In this document: positions 11,831 through 23,845 of the stretch, one piece after another
Position numbering within the stretch: the first letter of the stretch is position 1
Layout: each line of letters opens with the position of its first letter
Origin: Marisa cornuarietis
Lineage: Eukaryota; Mollusca; Gastropoda; Architaenioglossa; Ampullariidae
DNA length: 64,000 bases
Assembly: GCA_004794655.1 (NCBI GenBank)
Contig: SMMW01000555.1
Span: 1,116,001-1,180,000, forward strand
Direction of reading: 5' to 3'
Notes under the pieces: model-generated
What the model was told of the DNA's origin: nothing
Database searches by the model: none
What the model saw: the letters and a program-made list of their open reading frames with translations, nothing else
Program-made: the position numbers and the translations under genes

Positions 11831-13107
11831 CACTTATATGATGCTACCTTGGACGAAAGTAAGACAAATTCTATGAACATCTTTACTGCAGATCAAGCCT
11901 CAGCCTGCTTATCACCTTGATAAGTCGACCTAAGCTCACCCCATGCACCCGTGTTCGCTATTTGTGTGTTTCCTCTGTAGGACCAGCTTTGCTGAGACTT
12001 GCATTTTATAAATTAACTCTCGTCTTTACCGAGCAGTACCAGATCTGCCACATCTGTCGAATGGATTGTTTTTGTTTTCTAAAAAAGGACAGTGTGTAGG
12101 AGAAAATAACCCATCAACAGACCAGGCTTTATTGCTTCTGTGGCACCCCCAAAGAAAATAAAATAGCTTTGTTATCATAGTAACAGTTTCGGGGAGTATA
12201 GATGTCTGCGAGACACTTGCCTAAGACGACGATAAAGAACGTGAAGAAAACATCAGGCAGCACATCTTCACGCGCCACATGCTGAGTGGCGAGAAAGATC
12301 AAAAGGATGATAAGACAATAGACAGCGAGCACGCAAGATAGCGGCCTGAACCCTACTCAGCAGTCAGCTCTGTTTTATGTTGTGTGTTCTGTTAGGAGAC
12401 CTGGCAAACATGGAGTTAGATATTTCTCTCCTTCTCGATCAGCGTTTCGATCAGTTGCGCTCGTATCACCCGCCGCACACGTGCGAGCTTAGCTAACAGG
12501 ATGGCGGAGCGGTGACACCTTTATTCAGGATCAGTGTCATGTGACCGCTGCATGACCTAGCTAACTGCATACAGAAAGAGAGAGAGAGGGGGGGAGGGAG
12601 AAAGAGATTGTTGGTTCAATAATGATAATAAGAACTCGGAAAAAGCTTTTCCCTTAACTTGTTACGCTGCATCGTGTGTGCTCAGTAATATGAGTGGGTT
12701 GCACTCGACATTCACACATTTTACATTAACATGCATGCTGTGGCTATCTGGGATAGTCTTGTGGCTAGAGTAGCAGCGTCCGCACGGGGCCGCACGACAG
12801 TTGCGACAGCTGGCCGCTTCGCTACCCGTGTGATGCAGCGAACTTACCCCGAGGTGTGTAGCGGGCCCCTAGCTGTGTGGTGGGTACCTGACAGTGAACT
12901 GAGTAAGTGTAACAGACGGGTTAGCCAGGTGTGATGATCTGAACACAAGTGAGAAGAATGATAAAGAACAGAACAGACAAACGGACGAAGCTGTACCTTG
13001 CCTTAACGCACAACTCTTTTTCTATCATTTACATAGACTCCAAAAAAGAAACTTTTCTCAAGTGAAACATGGCGCAGTGTTTGATTATTATTGCAATAAA
13101 ACGCTAC

Positions 13108-13108
<1 letters not shown>
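11831..13108. other. Unique stretch with an ATGGCGGAG motif
   Basis: No gene is supported. At 12499-12508 AGGATGGCGGAG resembles the YY1 element found at many animal 5' ends, but nothing coding follows, since the frame stops at once. A hydrophobic minus-strand frame at 12129-12332 begins with GTG. The region 12750-12850 is GC-rich and vaguely like a decayed tRNA-type SINE head. Confidence 0.35.

Positions 13109-13171
<63 letters not shown>
13109..13171. repeat. (AC)n microsatellite
   Basis: About 31 uninterrupted CA units. It produces the His-Thr and Cys-Val frames seen on the two strands. Confidence 0.97.
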
Positions 13172-13172
<1 letters not shown>

Positions 13173-13844
13173 CTTAAATGTTTCACAGTCATCCACATTC
13201 GCACAGCCAAGAAAATTGCGGAACAACGAAAAAATAAATATAATTTAAAAAAAGACAATAGTATTAATACATACATATAGCAATACAGCATGCAATATAG
13301 GAATGATAATCTCAATTTATCTTTAGATGTCATGGTCATAGATATTCCTGCACAGTTTCAATAACAAATGTATATTTCTTTGGCACAGCCCAGTTTAGTC
13401 CCAGTCCTACCCACATTGCTGTACTGACACGAATTTACAAGGGCGGCTGCTCCACACAACCGACCACACCAGACCTTAGCACAACTTTAATAAGACAATA
13501 ATCTGTCTTTAGACAAGACGGATCTCTACCAGGTACCACGCAGCTCGGGCAAGTGAAGTTTTTCTTCAGTCGAGAGACTTAACTGTCCCTTTCCAACTTG
13601 AGTCCAGCGTCGGCCACTGGCTCCTAGTGACAGGGGCAGAATTCCTGGGTGGGTAGCCTTGCCCTGTCCTTTGTTGCGGTGCTGATCAGCAAAACTGACA
13701 GGCTATCAAAATGACAACACTGCTGCCATGGGTTAAGTGTCACTGGTCAAGATTTACAACTTCTCTGACCATTCTCGCTGGCCGTTGCATAAACGCGATC
13801 AGTAGACTGTTGGTGCTACCAATGTCAATGGAGGTATTTCATCA

Positions 13845-13925
13845 GTTATACAGCGCATGCGCAGTATGCGCTGGTTGGTGGGTTAAGCGGAAGTGGAGGT
13901 CAGTCTATTAGTCATTCAGTTGTTT
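13845..13925 (+). promoter_or_regulatory. Candidate promoter: NRF1-like and ETS-like sites
   Basis: GCGCATGCGCA at 13853-13863 is a full match to the NRF1 palindrome (YGCGCAYGCGCR core). Twenty-five bases on, AGCGGAAGTGG matches the ETS-family core GGAAGTG. The pair in close spacing is typical of animal promoters. An open frame starts shortly after. No TATA box is seen. It could still be chance. Confidence 0.25.
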
Positions 13926-13983
13926 TTAACCGAGAGATGTCAGATGGGTGAGAAAATATCACTGTTGTATGCGGTAACAGTAA

Positions 13984-14346
13984 ATAAAAAAAGGCAGGAG
14001 AAAAATTAGTTTTATCTGCTTTCCATATGGAACATGCCGCCGTGTGAATGAAGCTGAAATCGTGAAGCGCATAGACGTTTGGAGAGAATCCCAAGCTACG
14101 CAACACGCTGCCTCCTCCCTTTTTTCTGGTGTGCACACGGCACTAAGAAAACTACTAAATTCTGATTGGATGTTACCATTTGACACCGATTTCAACGAAA
14201 GACCCTCATTAAAACTACAATGTCGAAAACTGGTTTTCTACAGTAAAGGAATAAAGGAGAGAAGATGGGCATCGCCGTCACAACAACTGGACTCGGATCA
14301 GCGAGGGCTCAAAGACGTGACTCCACTACAACCGCGAGTTCACTAA
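13984..14346 (+). CDS. Hypothetical open frame, possible exon
   Basis: The frame is open for about 120 codons from a TAA at 13981-13983 to the TAA at 14344-14346. It has no early ATG; the only internal start in its first third is GTG at 14044. Composition is mixed charged and hydrophobic, with no low complexity, no signal peptide and no domain I recognise. It lies 60 bp downstream of the NRF1/ETS pair. Open frames of this length also occur by chance in a 64 kb window, so I give it little weight. Confidence 0.15.
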   Translation: MKKGRRKISFICFPYGTCRRVNEAEIVKRIDVWRESQATQHAASSLFSGVHTALRKLLNSDWMLPFDTDFNERPSLKLQCRKLVFYSKGIKERRWASPSQQLDSDQRGLKDVTPLQPRVH

Positions 14347-16456
14347 AGTACCTTAACCTTGACATCCTCATCTGACACACTAGTCACTAGTGCAGCTAAG
14401 GTATGCATCGCCTGCGTTTGGTGAAGAGAAGACAGCTGCTTGGCGGTTGTCCTTAACACCAAACCCGCTGTTTCTCTAGTAAGACTGGGATGTTCATAAA
14501 AAAGACGAGGAAGTCCACCTCAGTTCTTCTGAACAGAACCTAATTCTAAATAAATGTTTCTCTTAGGTGACTTGCGCCGTCGATAATTATTAGCTCACAT
14601 AATCAAGTCTTTAAATTATTTAGAGAAAGCTTTTTTTTATTTCAGATACTTCAAATTAATACACAATCTTCCAGACTACTTTCAGACTTTTCTACTCGAA
14701 ACAACTGAGTGATTAGCAACTCGGTCTGCGCCTTGTTAATGGCGCTTTCACTACTTACAACTTTTTATTTTACATTTCACTAAAAGAGATTTAAAACTTT
14801 ATTTATTTCACGACTGTATCTGTCCTTAACGAATAAACCATATTTGTCTCGGACTGGTTACAGTTAGTCAAATTGCTGCACCGAGCCTCTCGTTGGTAGT
14901 TTGTTCCTATAGGTGAATGCGATGTCGTTACTCTTTAGTTGCCAGTCATCTTTACGTCGTGAGCTGTACTCAATGTCTGCACCGCTTGCTCACTCACTTT
15001 TCTGTTCTACAAACCCACAAGAAAATAACACCAGGCACACAGTTGAGCATTCAGACAAATGTGTAATGTAGACTGCAGCTTGATAGCAGCGTTCCTACAG
15101 ACCTCAGGTGAGGCGGAACGCACCCCACAGCAAGGTAGTCCTACCCTCCTCTAGACACCCTAGATTATGCACACGTCTCGTATAGTGTCAGCACATTCTG
15201 AAAAAAAAATACTACAACGACATCACACCATGGGATATCCTGCACGTTCAACACACATAAATGTATTCTACAACCTAAACAGAGCGCAAAATAAACATCA
15301 GCTTCATCACAACGTCAACAACACTTTACAAACGAGTTCAGCGAGGCCCGTAGAACACAAGCTCAGCACAACAGCAACAGTACGACATACTGTTAGCCCA
15401 CTAAAGCCGCCACGTCAACCAACGTAACGTGCACAGCACGAGGGTATAGCTCGCTCTACGTCACGTAATCGGCACAAACGGCTGACGTGGCTCCGATGTA
15501 CCAGTCCCTCTGGCAGCTGGCACTGTCAGTGTAGTGCGGGGCGCTGGTGAAGCGAGCTGTAAAGGATGTTTTTGTAAGATGTCAAAATAGATTTCGCTTG
15601 CAAATATGAAAATCGGAACATTCTTGAGATACCAGAAGTGTATCTATTTGTGTCACTAAATTGCTAACATTACCTTGTTAACCCGCCGGGAAACAAGATT
15701 TGGGTCGAAAGGGGTAAGAGCCGGAAATAGCAGCAGGCAGACATCTCAGGTGTCGGGTAGTCGCGAGATATTTAAGAGGTTCCCTAATGTGTCTTAAGGT
15801 GTCTTTTTTTCGCAAACTGGTTTAAACGACAGATAAAGTAGAAGGGATTCTCGTGTCAATAGAATACATCCACTTAAATGGCTCCCAAAGCGAGAGTCAT
15901 CAAGCAAAACATTGGCAGATGATCATGTAAGGTGCCCATATACTTCCTAACATTCTTGACAATTATACATAACGTGCGTGTCATATCTAATAAATAGCAC
16001 AATGGATTGATTTTCGCATGTGTGTGTGTTATTGAGAGAGGAATATGTCTAAATAAATGCAATATATATATATCTGAGAATCTGGTGAAAGGGTGGTTTT
16101 AGTTAAGCAATAAAGAAATACTCGGTATAAGGTAATTCCATCCTCCGCATCCACGTAAATCAGCATCGCATTACTTTTAGACCATTATGTTGAAGACAGC
16201 TAGTGCTACACTAAATCTTTCAGAGGCGAATATTTTATCGAAATTATAGAACTAAATGGACTTTTCCCACTAGATGGAGTGGATGACCCAGGCAAATATC
16301 CTTGCATCTAAGTGAAAGCTGAATCAAGTTTAACTTTAGTTTTGTCTTCAAGAGACGAAAGTAACACAAAGAACAAGAGTATGAAGGAAAAGAAAGACAA
16401 GAATTAGAGATGATTTACTTCAGGAAAAACGACAGCCTTTCAGAATTCTCCAAAAA
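14347..16456. other. AT-leaning unique sequence
   Basis: No element or gene recognised. An ATG frame at 15167-15427 (86 codons) is His/Thr/Asn-rich and has no domain. The stretch 14560-14860 is markedly AT-rich. Confidence 0.4.
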
Positions 16457-16805
16457 CAAGCTGATTAATGTGCAGGCGAAGAAAACTATTTCCAGAGTAA
16501 TCCTCACAAAAAGAGGTCTCAGGCATGTGTGGTGGGCGGTGTTGAGAGGAACAGGCAGGGTGAGAATATTGAGGACAAACACAAGATGCTTGTGTGGCCA
16601 GCTGAGCTGGCGGCTCGTGAAGGACGGACCTGCCACACAGTTGCACAGACTTTGTCTGAGGGCGAGATGCCTGCAGCACACACCACATCCAGTCTCTCCA
16701 AGATGGACACCGAGACATCTCTTCCTCTAAAGGGGCAGCTAAAGTACAGAAGGGTGTAATACTTCTTTACTTTCATGCTCATGTTTCTAAAAAATAAATA
16801 AATAA
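16457..16805 (+). CDS. Possible terminal exon or retrocopy fragment
   Basis: A frame stays open for about 97 codons from just after a TAA to the TAA ending at 16759. It lies in a GC-rich island inside strongly AT-rich DNA, and its codons favour GAG, CAG, AAG and CTG as real exons do. The translation is hydrophilic and ends KGQLKYRRV; I recognise no domain. AATAAA signals and an A-rich run follow at 16790-16820, as at a transcript 3' end. There is no good acceptor pyrimidine tract upstream and no ATG near the start. It could be a terminal exon, a fragment of a retrocopy, or chance. Confidence 0.25.
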
Positions 16806-17639
16806 ATGAATAAAAATAAATACGGAGAAATATTTCGCAAATTACAGCATCAGCAAAAGTCTAGAACCTCTTGAGAGAGCAAAGTCTTATTTTAAAAAAA
16901 ATTTGGAAAGTAATTTAGAAAGTTAGAAAGTATAAAAATCAAAGAAAGAACTAGGCCAAGGAAGAATAGGTTGAGGTGACTTGGACCATTCAAATAAAAG
17001 TCCCGTTGTCAGAAGTGAATAGGAACATCTAACAAAAGTACGTGAGTGGAGTTTTATAATCAGGAGTAAGCAAGATTGTTTGGATACATCTGGCGATAAA
17101 CAGGAGTTCGCCGAACATCCCTTTCTTTGCCACAGTACTTTCTTTTATACAAAGCAGTGGATCATTCTGACCAAGTCAGGTTTCAACAATATCACCAGGA
17201 TGAGAGTTGGCGGTAAACTAAAAGTGCTTTGAAGTTGGAAGATGGATTAACCGGCCTGAGAGTGTGTACCGTTAAATAAACACCAGTACTACACGTGCTG
17301 CTCCAAAGCCCCGCCACAAGGATGAGCTGTACAGAAACTTAAACTAGTCATTGCTGAGTGTATTCTGAAAAAAAAAATCGGAAATTTAACGCGAAAATGC
17401 AAGTGTGGTTGTATATATTGTCAATAAAACTCTACACGAACAGAAAAATTTGATGTTTTAGAGTTCAGTGATTTATATTCGAAGCCCTTTGTTTAACAAA
17501 TCTTAAAGCACAAAATGTATTTGGAATTACAATATTTGGTATTTTTTAAAAATCTGCGCAGACAAGGATGTTAACTCTATTTACAAAGTTAATTAATTTG
17601 ATATTAGTTACAGGATAAGTAGCCAAAGAATGGGCAGTG
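16806..17639. other. AT-rich stretch, possible decayed LINE 5' part
   Basis: No readable gene. It immediately precedes the reverse transcriptase remains and may hold a decayed 5' portion of the same element, but I cannot read an endonuclease domain in it. Confidence 0.3.
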
Positions 17640-19043
17640 GGTGATATCACACCGATTTTTAACAACAGAAAAACGGAGTGAGTCTATTAACTATGGTAAT
17701 ATATTCATGTTAGTTGCTTATGTAAGTCTGGTAAGCTTTGGTAAGTTATTTGCTCGTGTACGCAATGAACTTTTACTTGTAAGAAAATAACCTCGGTAGA
17801 AAAAAGTCCAAATTTCTGTCTGGACACTCAACGATAGATTACATATTTACACAGTTTAATAGACATTAACCAGTACGAAGAACATGTAAAATGTCTTCAT
17901 AGATTATGAACTTGGGTTAAAATAGAGTCCACTTGAAACATTACTACATTATAGAGTTAAAAGGAACTTTTATACTGTAAATCAGAGCGTATAACAAATC
18001 TTAAGATTAAAAGGATTTAATGTAGAGTTTTTGTTAAATAGTGTTGGTGTTAGGGGTAATAGATTTTTGCTTCTTTACCGAACTAAAAGCACACCTTTTT
18101 AAGCACTCGGTATTTGGTCTTACAGAGCTGTCTAATTCTGCAATAGAATTTAAACACAATCCTCAGGATATTGGTGTGGTCTTTAAAAAAATATGCAGAT
18201 GATTCTGTTATTTACTTGGAAACACCAAATAATCTCCAGAAATTTCTAGACAGCCTTACAAATGTGATGATTAGAAATTTGTCAATTAACACAAAAAAAT
18301 CAAGACAGTTGTATTCTCACGAGGGAAATACCAGAAAACCCAAATTTTGTTTTAATGGTGAGAAACTTAAAGTAGAGTGTAATTTCGTTGCTTCGGTTTG
18401 AAACTTACTTATAACAAATTTAATTAAAACAAAATTCGACATAGCACAACACATCAACAGGGTCTCTCTATGTAAGAGCATCCGAAACATGTTTGCACTG
18501 CTGAAAAGAAGTAAACAACTATATCATTCAGTAGACCCTCAGATGAACTTCCAGCTCTCACCTATGGTTGTGAGGTATGGGGACCACCAACAGCTGGTCT
18601 GCGAGTGAAACTGCTTCTAAGATTTTACAAACTAATACTTAGGTTCATGAAATCAGTCGTATTAGTTTGGAGAGTGTGAGCGCTTTTGTGTTAATCTTCA
18701 GGTTGAAGTTAAATTGTTTTAATACTGGTTCAACTATATCCTACACAAAATGTTATTTAGATTTTACTAGAAGGAAAGCTAACAGTCTAGTTTTTATGTA
18801 ATATTAAATATACGCTTCAAGACATTGGTCTTAGTGGACTTTAAGCTCATCAGAAAAATGAAGTATCACAGGTGTATGTTTCAAACGAAAAGAAATAGAT
18901 GTGTGCTTCATGATCAATATATTTATTCAAAGCTGGTTTGCAGAGATAGAAACGAAAGAAGTTTGCTAGCATTACAGAATGTTAAAAGAACGATTTACTG
19001 TAGAATATTACTTGAAATCCTTTATGACATTTTAGCTATGTGA
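17640..19043 (+). pseudogene. Degraded LINE reverse transcriptase (RTE/Jockey-like)
   Basis: Reverse transcriptase landmarks occur in order but in shifting frames with stops: a remnant of the IPIFKKG and NYRGI blocks at 17650-17710; SGHSTIDYIF at 17819-17848 (the FR-G-ST-D-IF block); VFIDYE at 17893-17910 (domain A, with the catalytic Asp); the catalytic YADD at 18192-18203 followed by an LxKFLDSL helix and INTKKS; and after 18480 ALLKRSKQLY and an EVWGPP block near 18575. An open stretch at 18171-18401 carries the YADD. The order and spacing fit animal non-LTR elements encoding an endonuclease-RT protein. Numerous frameshifts and stops show it is long dead. No target duplication or clear tail was found, so the ends are approximate. 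Confidence 0.8.
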
Positions 19044-20811
19044 CTAAATCCCGGTCAATAGAGGAGGACACAAACATTTTTCTCGACATAAAAGACGATG
19101 GCGACTTTGTGACAGGGACGATTTAGGAGACAAAATCTATTTTACTCCTTCAATGCACGAAATTTATTACTGATTGAACCAAACACAAACTGACAATAAT
19201 ATGATGTCTATTTTTACCGTGACACCAAAGATTACACAGAAGAGCTAAATCCTTATGCCAGAATGCTAAAGTACCTGGCTACTACATAAGTCACAAGCCA
19301 AAAAAACAAAACAAACAAAAACATGACAAAAGTAATGAAACAACACAAACCTATAAAACATGACTCGAAAGCCACGAATCGACAGACAGGCAGGTGAGCT
19401 GTATAATATATATATATATGTAATTTATCTTTTACAATAATTATTAGTATAATTGGTCCGACCAACATCACATAATAGAGCTGCACTGTTTAAAAATACA
19501 TAAAGCTAAAAGCGTTTTCATCAAAATGTCTTAGCAATGTTTGGTTTACATGGCTTCATGTCGATCTGAACCTGCTCACCCTCAAAGGCTTGTTGTATTC
19601 TCATTCATTTTAGAAGCGCGCAGAATAAAAATACACTTGGCAGCTGACTTGTCATTAAAGGGGCGAAAGAGAAAGAAGTGAAATATTGTGAATACATTGG
19701 CCGATGTGTTTTCGATTAGTTGCACAAGAACCGCCTGTGGGTTACAAATGTAACATCACACCTGGCGGTAAAGTGGGGAGAATGAGGCTGGTCGGTATCG
19801 GACCAGCTAGTCTTTAAAATAACCTCATCCGTGTGATAACAGCTTAGTCTGAAACCTAGAGACACATGGCCTATAAAACAACACCCTACTCTGCCTAGTG
19901 TCAATGATATCAATCTTGTCTTTAAAATAACAATACAAATAAACACAACTTGTACTGCCTTCTGAATCTCACAAAATACAACATAAAGATTACATTGATT
20001 TCTCTCGATGGCTACAATATGGCTAGCCCAAGTCGTATTAACTCTCGTCTTATCTTTACAGGTCTCAAAAAACACTTAGCTGTAAAATATCTCCTTTTAG
20101 CCTCGAACAAAATCTCAGCTTTCATTCATTAAAACATGAGTGACATGCAGAACATTTGAGTGACGAAATGCCAAGTGACGTAGCACTGACAACGGAGTGG
20201 CACAGTGTCAAAAGCAAATGACTGACGAAGAAAGGACTAGTCAGTGACGTAGAACTCAGAACACATAAGTGACATACTACTGACACTTGCTCCTGAAGAG
20301 CACGAGAAGAGGTCGAGAAGCTAGCGAGACCTCCACTGCACTTAGGTGGTGACGTCACTAGTCACGTGTCCCAAGTCGAGAAGCTCTCAGTGTGCGAGTG
20401 CACTGAACGTCTGTAATTAATGTTGGCACCAACAGAGATAAAAGGCTAACTATGCACGGGGGAAACGAGTGGATTCCGCTGATAAAATTCGGTCTTAGAA
20501 AGAACTTAAAACTGAAGTCATCTATAACCCGGAAGCAAACGAGAACTTAATCATTTCTGCAAGCAGTCATGTTACTGTTGAATATCGTTGAGCGCTCCCG
20601 ACCAGCTTGTGTTATCATTCAATTCATCATTCATTTATCGGGGCCCCCCTGTCTGAAATTTCCTAGATTGCTTCCAATCCTTGTTAATGGAAGCGTTATC
20701 CTGTGTCTAAGAGGATGCATTCGCAACTCCGCGTCGCCTCGCAGCACCACCTGCCGTGTGTCAGAGATTCAACTTCACAGACGGTTGCGACGGGTCTCGA
20801 CAGACTTCATA
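19044..20811. other. AT-rich unique sequence
   Basis: No gene supported. Between 20130 and 20290 the word AGTGAC recurs irregularly about ten times, which may be a very old tandem array. The open frames here, including 20569-20829, have no domain. Confidence 0.4.
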
Positions 20812-20901
20812 ATTGGTAAAATAATCTAGATATTGCGTGTGATTGGTAAATGCATCTAGATATTGCGTGTGATTGCTTAAAGTATCTAGATATTACGTGT
20901 G
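20812..20901. repeat. Tandem repeat, 30-bp unit, three copies
   Basis: Three consecutive 30-bp units each contain ATCTAGATATT followed by GCGTGTG or ACGTGTG. The units differ at only a few positions, so the triplication is recent. Confidence 0.9.
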
Positions 20902-22114
20902 ATTGAACTTTAGACACTAGCGGCAACAGTCGGATCAGATGAATTTTACAGGCGATTGGAACCAGCGGCAAGTGCCATAAATTACAGACATAGTATGTAA
21001 AATTATAAACGACTGAAGCAAACGCAGACGCTCAATCTTAAGATGTTCCACGTTCTGAAAGCAGAAGGATCGGTTGCTTGTTGCACCGGAGCAATACTTT
21101 GGTGACGTAACCGCCTGTAGGCTACGTTAGCTGTTTGTTGTTAAAGGAAACACGAAAAGAATTTATCACTGGCAGGAGAAATCACGTTTCCGAAGAGCTT
21201 CTGTTAAAACGACTGCGTGCCAACGAAAGGTTGTTGCCCACACTCAAGGCATGTCTATACAAAGAAAACCCAGGTTGATGGCAATGTTCATCTTCTTCGT
21301 CTTTCGGAGCTTCTCAGCTTGTCCAGCTTCATTCGTCTCTACACGTCACCCCAATTACTATTGCAATAGTTTTTAAAAAATTAAGAATTGCAAATGTCAT
21401 GCAAAGGATTTATCGACAACAGCTTTGATTGGCAGGTTATTTGTTTGGGTCTGACGCCCTGCACACAGGAACAACTCGGAGAAGCAGAAGGAAGGTGTAA
21501 GGACTGGCAAGGGTAATGTGTCGATAAATTTTGTCGGCAGTTGTCAGGAGGCGGTTCGAACCTAACTGCAAGGCTTGAATAAAAGAGAGAGGCCCCCCAG
21601 CTGCGATGTTGTCGTTTCACCTGCGAAACTGGTGGTGAGATGAAACACGTCGAGGACATGCGAGGCTTTTCCTCCAGTACGTGAACTCAGCAGAATGCCT
21701 GCTCTTCACCACGCGATAACATTTTATGAACAGGAGGAGAAGCGGGCCGAGTGCGATGTCGGTAAAGCTGACAGGTAGAGTACCTTCCTCTCTCCATTCG
21801 CTGTGTGGCTTCATGCTTTTTTTTTTTGTTAGCAGAAAGGTAACATCTCTGTAACACTGTGGACTATGCAACGATGTGCACTGACGCAAAAAGAGCGTTT
21901 ATCCCACGTGAGGGTCTGGAGTCAGTGTTGGTGTGTGATGAGCATGTTGACACCGACACATGATACAATACACCTGTGATAATCCACTGGGACAGTCACA
22001 GATCAGATTTGTAACTATGGAATCGTTTGCAATATACAGATGAAAGTATGCAAATAATGTTAAATACCGTAAACAGAGTTTTAAGACAACAACAACAATA
22101 GCTAGTATTAGGTT
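20902..22114. other. Unique sequence; may include the 3' part of the next LINE
   Basis: Nothing recognised between 20902 and about 21900. The interval 21900-22114 is directly 3' of the minus-strand LINE frame and may be its untranslated region. Frames at 21381-21659 and 21617-21889 (minus) have no domain. Confidence 0.35.
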
Positions 22115-23330
22115 ATCTCGGATTGGCACAGACATCACTGTCAGTGGAACTGATGCACGTGCAATGATTCAGTTGTGGGTGACCAAACAAATATCGCGTG
22201 TCTGCGGCCAAACTGCAAAAGCGAGATGCTAACACATCAATAATGAGAATGAATGACTTCCTAAGGAGTTGCTGATTACTTAAGGCTGATGAATTCTTCT
22301 GCTTGGTTCCGATGATCTTGGAAGAGATATTACCAAGGGAGACAAGACTGTTCCTGTTGCCTAATGAGAGGTTGTGGAAACAGGAGATGAAAGAGAAAGA
22401 GATGAAACTCTCAACAAAGGTCTGACAGTTTGAGAATGACAGAATTGACACAAAGACCACAGTTTCTCGATGAGGTACAGGTGTTGCTGGCTCCGACTGA
22501 TAAATATTTGTAAGAAGTGACTGTCTTTATCAAATCATCATGGAGAGTACTGTAGACTACATCATGTTAGGTCATCCTAAAGTCAAAAATCATTTCCCTT
22601 TTTTGAGGCATTTAAGTCAAGGAAGTGTTCGTCACGCTAGAGTAGAAAGTCAGTAAGAGGTTTAGTTTGATCCTGTTCATAATCATGCAAGTGGGACAGC
22701 AAGCCACTGTCATCAGCACATTTTTATATGAAAGCTCCTATCAGTAGTACTTCTACAACTCTTGTATGTAGTAGGAACAGACAAGCAGCAGCATTAAGGG
22801 GAACCTGTACAGATGACAACAATATCCGAGACACCACCGTTCAGTTGCGTAGGAAGATGCTCGGCTTTGGGTGGGTGGGTGGGGGGGCAGCTCCATGCTC
22901 ACAATGAACGACGTTCACATTCTTGCCTTCCCAGCATCTTTTTGTTTTGGGGGGGGGGGCGGCTGCCCCTCTTGCCCCCCCCCCGGTTCCTACGCCACTG
23001 CCGTTAACGAAAACTGTTAAGGATCCATATAGTCAGTGGAATAGTTGGAAGTCTGAAACTAGACTGTAAAACAAGTGAGGTTGCACGGTGTTAAAAGCAG
23101 AAAAGAAATCAGCAAAGAGAAGCCTGACACGAGCTCTAGGTTTTTCCAGATGTTTGTTCAGAGTGTCTGGCATAAACAGTGTAGCATCATCTACAAATCT
23201 TCCAGTTTTATATGTAAGCTGCAACAGGTCAAGATATTAATCAACAACAGTTATAACCTCGCTCCTGACAAACTTTTAAAGGGTTTCCATGCTATGTGAG
23301 ATAAGAGCGACTGGTCTGAAGCTGTGGGTT
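22115..23330 (-). pseudogene. L2/Rex-like LINE reverse transcriptase, degraded
   Basis: Reading from high to low coordinates on the minus strand: LRPVALIS near 23320 (the FRPVALTS block); a TYKTGRFVDDAT and LNKHLEKPRARVRLLFADF block at 23225-23100; FSAFNTVQPHL (domain A-type motif) just after; VSDIVVICTGSP near 22820; KCADDSG at 22709-22723 in place of the catalytic (Y/F)ADD; LNASKK near 22620; and the C-terminal block FVESFISFSFISC followed by SLGNRNSL and SKIIGTKQK (22430-22300). This order and wording fit CR1/L2/Rex LINEs of animals. Stops and frameshifts make it inactive, and the Tyr of the catalytic motif is replaced by Cys. The 159-bp element at 22842-23000 interrupts it. The 5' edge meets a minisatellite. 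Confidence 0.85.
22842..23000. mobile_element. Short TIR element nested in the LINE
   Basis: The 14-bp terminal inverted repeats (CAGTTGCGTAGGAA at 22842-22855 and, reversed, CAGTGGCGTAGGAA at 22987-23000) match at 13 of 14. CCGTT occurs immediately before (22837-22841) and immediately after (23001-23005), giving a 5-bp target duplication. The interior has G-runs on the left and a G-run and C-run on the right, and no coding capacity. The host LINE frame resumes in phase on the far side when the element and one duplicate are ignored. It is a non-autonomous DNA transposon or MITE; the superfamily is unknown. CAG-type ends suggest hAT, but hAT duplications are 8 bp. Confidence 0.8.
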
Positions 23331-23349
23331 GACTGGGCGTAGTGGATTT

Positions 23350-23845
23350 TGATGAGCACGTAAAGTCATCTGACACATAATAAGCACGTAGTCACCAATG
23401 GCACATGATGAGCACGTAGTCACCACTGACAAGGATAAGCACGTGAAACCACCACTTGAACATGATAAGTGCAGTCACCAATGGTACATGATGAACACTA
23501 TAATAATCCCCACTGACACATGATGAGCTCGTGTAGTCACCACTGACACATGAGCTCGTAATCACCACTGACAAATGATGAGCTAGTATAGTTACCACTA
23601 ACACATAGTGAGGTATTATAGTCACTACTGACACATGATGAGCTAGTATAGTCACCACTGACACATAGTGAGGTATTATAGTCACCACTGACATATGATG
23701 AGCTATTATAGTCACCACTGACACATGATGAGCTAGTATAGTTACCACTGACACATGGTGAGGTAGTATAGTCACCACTGACATATGGTGAGCTGGTATA
23801 GTCACCATTCACACACGATGAGCCATTATAGTCTCCACTGACTCC
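23350..23845. repeat. Minisatellite, 30-bp unit, about 16 copies
   Basis: Units contain GTCACCACTGACACATGATG plus a variable AGCTAGTATA, AGGTATTATA or AGCACGTA segment. The left third is degenerate with indels; from about 23537 the 30-bp register is clean. Because 30 is a multiple of 3, two minus-strand frames stay open with ATG starts: one encodes a Val/Thr/His decapeptide repeat (23392-23808), the other an SGDYTSSSCV-type repeat (23537-23860). Nothing favours either, so I treat it as non-coding. Confidence 0.95.

Noticed and set aside
12129..12332. Minus-strand frame with a signal-peptide-like start, resembling a small secreted peptide
   Set aside because: The first codon is GTG, an in-frame TGA lies upstream with no ATG between, and no family match or splice support is visible.
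12740..12840. tRNA-like SINE head (GTGGCTAGAGTAGCAGCGTC)
   Set aside because: The A box is imperfect, no clear B box or tail is present, and there is no second copy in the window.
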